A DNA stretch of 64,000 bases from Amycolatopsis sp. WQ 127309 (lineage in GTDB: Bacteria > Actinomycetota > Actinomycetes > Mycobacteriales > Pseudonocardiaceae): contig NZ_CP095481.1 in NCBI RefSeq assembly GCF_023023025.1, positions 1,364,001 to 1,428,000 of the forward strand, written 5' to 3'. The notes beneath the pieces were generated by a model. That model was not told the origin of the DNA, did no database searches, and saw only the letters and a program-made list of their open reading frames with translations. Shown here in pieces: positions 61,563 to 64,000 of the stretch; positions within the stretch are counted from its first letter, which is position 1; every line of letters starts with the position of its first letter. Made by a program: the position numbers and the translations under genes.

Positions 61563-62402
61563 TCACCGGACGGCGGCGAGCCGGGCGAAGTCGTGCACGT
61601 CCAGCTGCTCACCGCGGGTCTTCGGGTCGATCCCGGCGGCCACCAGCAGCTCGCCGGCCCGCTCGGCCGACCCCGCCCAGCCGGCGAGCGCGGCGCGGAG
61701 GGTCTTCCTGCGTTGTGAGAACGCGGCGTCCACGAGACCGAACAGCCGATCCCGGTCCTCGGACGCCGGCGTCTCCCCGCGCTCGAACGCGACGAGCGCG
61801 GAATCGACGTTGGGTACCGGCCAGAACACCGAGCGTGGCACCGCGGCGACCTTGCGCGCCGGGCCGTACCAGGCGAGCTTGACGCTCGGGACGCCGTAGA
61901 TCCGGCTGCCCGGGCCCGCGGCCATCCGGTCGGCGACCTCGGTCTGGACCATCACGAGGCCGGACTTGAGGGAGGGCACCTCGGCGAGCAGGTGCAGCAC
62001 GACCGGCACGGCGACGTTGTAGGGCAGGTTGGCCACGAGCGCGGTGGGCGCGGCGGGCAGGTCGGCGTTCGAGACGCGCATGGCGTCGGCCTCGAGGACG
62101 TCCAGCCGGCCCGCGACGTCCGGCCCGCGTTCGGCGACGGTCTTCGGCAGCCGTTCGGCGAGCTTGCGATCGATCTCGACGGCCACGACCCGCGCCCCGG
62201 CGGCGAGCAGCCCGAGCGTCAGGGACCCGAGCCCGGGCCCGACCTCGAGGACGACGTCGTCCGGCCCGAGGTGCGCGAGGTCGACGATCCGCCGCACGGT
62301 GTTGGGATCGTGCACGAAGTTCTGCCCGAGCTTCTTGGTCGGCCGCACGTCCAGCTCGGCCGCCAGCCCGCGGATCTCGGCAGGTCCCAACAGTTCAACC
62401 AC
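61563..62402 (-). CDS. ksgA: 16S rRNA (adenine1518/1519-N6) dimethyltransferase
   Basis: 279 aa; dimethylates two adenines near the 3' end of 16S rRNA. Motifs: [50 protein letters not shown], catalytic [15 protein letters not shown], and [19 protein letters not shown] 62402 has TAGGCT 6 nt upstream and no ribosome site. Between rpfB and the MetN-like gene; in mycobacteria ksgA likewise sits between rpfB and ispE. Confidence 0.95.
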   Translation of the reverse strand: MVELLGPAEIRGLAAELDVRPTKKLGQNFVHDPNTVRRIVDLAHLGPDDVVLEVGPGLGSLTLGLLAAGARVVAVEIDRKLAERLPKTVAERGPDVAGRLDVLEADAMRVSNADLPAAPTALVANLPYNVAVPVVLHLLAEVPSLKSGLVMVQTEVADRMAAGPGSRIYGVPSVKLAWYGPARKVAAVPRSVFWPVPNVDSALVAFERGETPASEDRDRLFGLVDAAFSQRRKTLRAALAGWAGSAERAGELLVAAGIDPKTRGEQLDVHDFARLAAVR

Positions 62403-62447
62403 CGGACGAGCCTACCCAGGACAACCCGGCCCCCTCTGCACACCCGC

Positions 62448-62741
62448 CCGGAGTCCCACACCCAGCGGGTCGACCCACGTACCCAGCCAGTCGACCCACC
62501 TACCCAGCCAGTCGACCCACGTACCCAGCGGGTCGACCCACGTACCCGGACGGTCGGCTCGCGTCCCCAGAGGGTCGGCTCACGTGATCGGAGAGTCAAC
62601 TCGCGTGATCAGCAGGCCGACACGCGTGATTGAGCGGTCGACACACGTGATCACAGGCGGAACCGACGTGATCAGACCCGTGACTCGCGTGATCAGACCC
62701 GTGACTCGCGTGATTGGAGGCGGATCTCGCGTGATCCGGAC
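62448..62741. repeat. 21-bp minisatellite, about 13-14 units
   Basis: From 62469 to 62741, thirteen 21-bp units can be laid end to end; a degenerate one precedes. Early units read GTCGACCCACGTACCCAGC plus two bases. Later ones drift to GTCGGCTCACGTGATC and CGTGACTCGCGTGATC forms. No unit spacers as in CRISPR. Because 21 is a multiple of 3, long open frames arise on both strands (heptads like STHVPSG or RGSTRWV) but without a supported start. Likely non-coding, recombination-prone. Confidence 0.85.
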
Positions 62742-62745
62742 ACGC

Positions 62746-62779
62746 GAAACGGCCCCCGCCGCTAGGCGGGGGCCGTTTC
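62746..62779. terminator. 15-bp hairpin after rpfB
   Basis: GAAACGGCCCCCGCC (62746-62760) pairs perfectly with GGCGGGGGCCGTTTC (62765-62779) around GCTA. It begins 10 bp past the rpfB stop on the minus strand. Confidence 0.85.
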
Positions 62780-62789
62780 GGAAAGGAAG

Positions 62790-64000
<1,211 letters not shown>

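Noticed and set aside
62448..62741. CRISPR-like array
   Set aside because: Units are contiguous 21-mers with no unique spacers, and no cas genes are near.

Overview
The window is high-GC actinobacterial chromosome, most likely Pseudonocardiaceae and probably Amycolatopsis-like. The reasons are the codon bias, the many GTG/TTG starts, leaderless promoters of TAnnnT type, a Tat-dependent EfeUOB system, DtxR/IdeR-type iron boxes and resuscitation-promoting factors. The backbone follows the order known for the mycobacterial Rv1007-Rv1026 region: ppx, DUF501, ftsB, eno, mazG, mfd, glmU, prs, rplY, pth, a fadD-like gene, ispE, ksgA, rpfB. Accessory blocks are inserted between these landmarks. The genus is an inference; no rRNA gene is present to confirm it.

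Layout. 1-7.2 kb: a truncated secreted subtilase and a complete oligopeptide ABC importer (oppA-B-C-D-F, minus strand), with a long hairpin between the binding-protein gene and the permease genes. 7.5-12.4 kb: ppx, an LpqU-like lytic transglycosylase, DUF501, ftsB and eno. 12.5-14.5 kb: a VOC protein, a TPR protein, an unannotated 30-residue membrane peptide and a second transglycosylase. 14.6-18.1 kb: efeUOB behind two iron boxes. 18.1-20.7 kb: an autoregulated TetR/SGNH-hydrolase pair, a PPOX/F420-type protein behind a MerR/SoxR-like promoter, and a small secreted protein. 20.8-25.8 kb: an ECF sigma/anti-sigma/ABC-exporter cassette. 25.9-32 kb: mazG, a SurA-like lipoprotein and mfd. 32-43 kb: accessory enzymes, a two-component system, a NUDIX plus GHKL-ATPase/HExxH module, and a desaturase with its TetR regulator. 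44.2-48.6 kb: tRNA-Gln, a GGDEF protein, glmU and prs. 48.7-51.4 kb: accessory genes. 51.8-62.4 kb: rplY, pth, two tiny DivIVA-like proteins, an acyl-AMP ligase, an ABC-F protein, an ASCH protein, ispE, a TetR beside a wrecked MFS pump, an orphan MetN-like ATPase behind a leader peptide, and ksgA. 62.4-64 kb: a 21-bp minisatellite and rpfB, which runs off the window.

Genes that work together: oppABCDF imports peptides; efeUOB imports iron under iron repression; glmU, ftsB, the transglycosylases and rpfB build and remodel the envelope; rplY, pth and ksgA serve the ribosome; mfd and mazG protect the genome and nucleotide pool. The intergenic regions carry several families of near-perfect long hairpins without U-tracts. 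Two copies of one family show a compensatory base-pair change.
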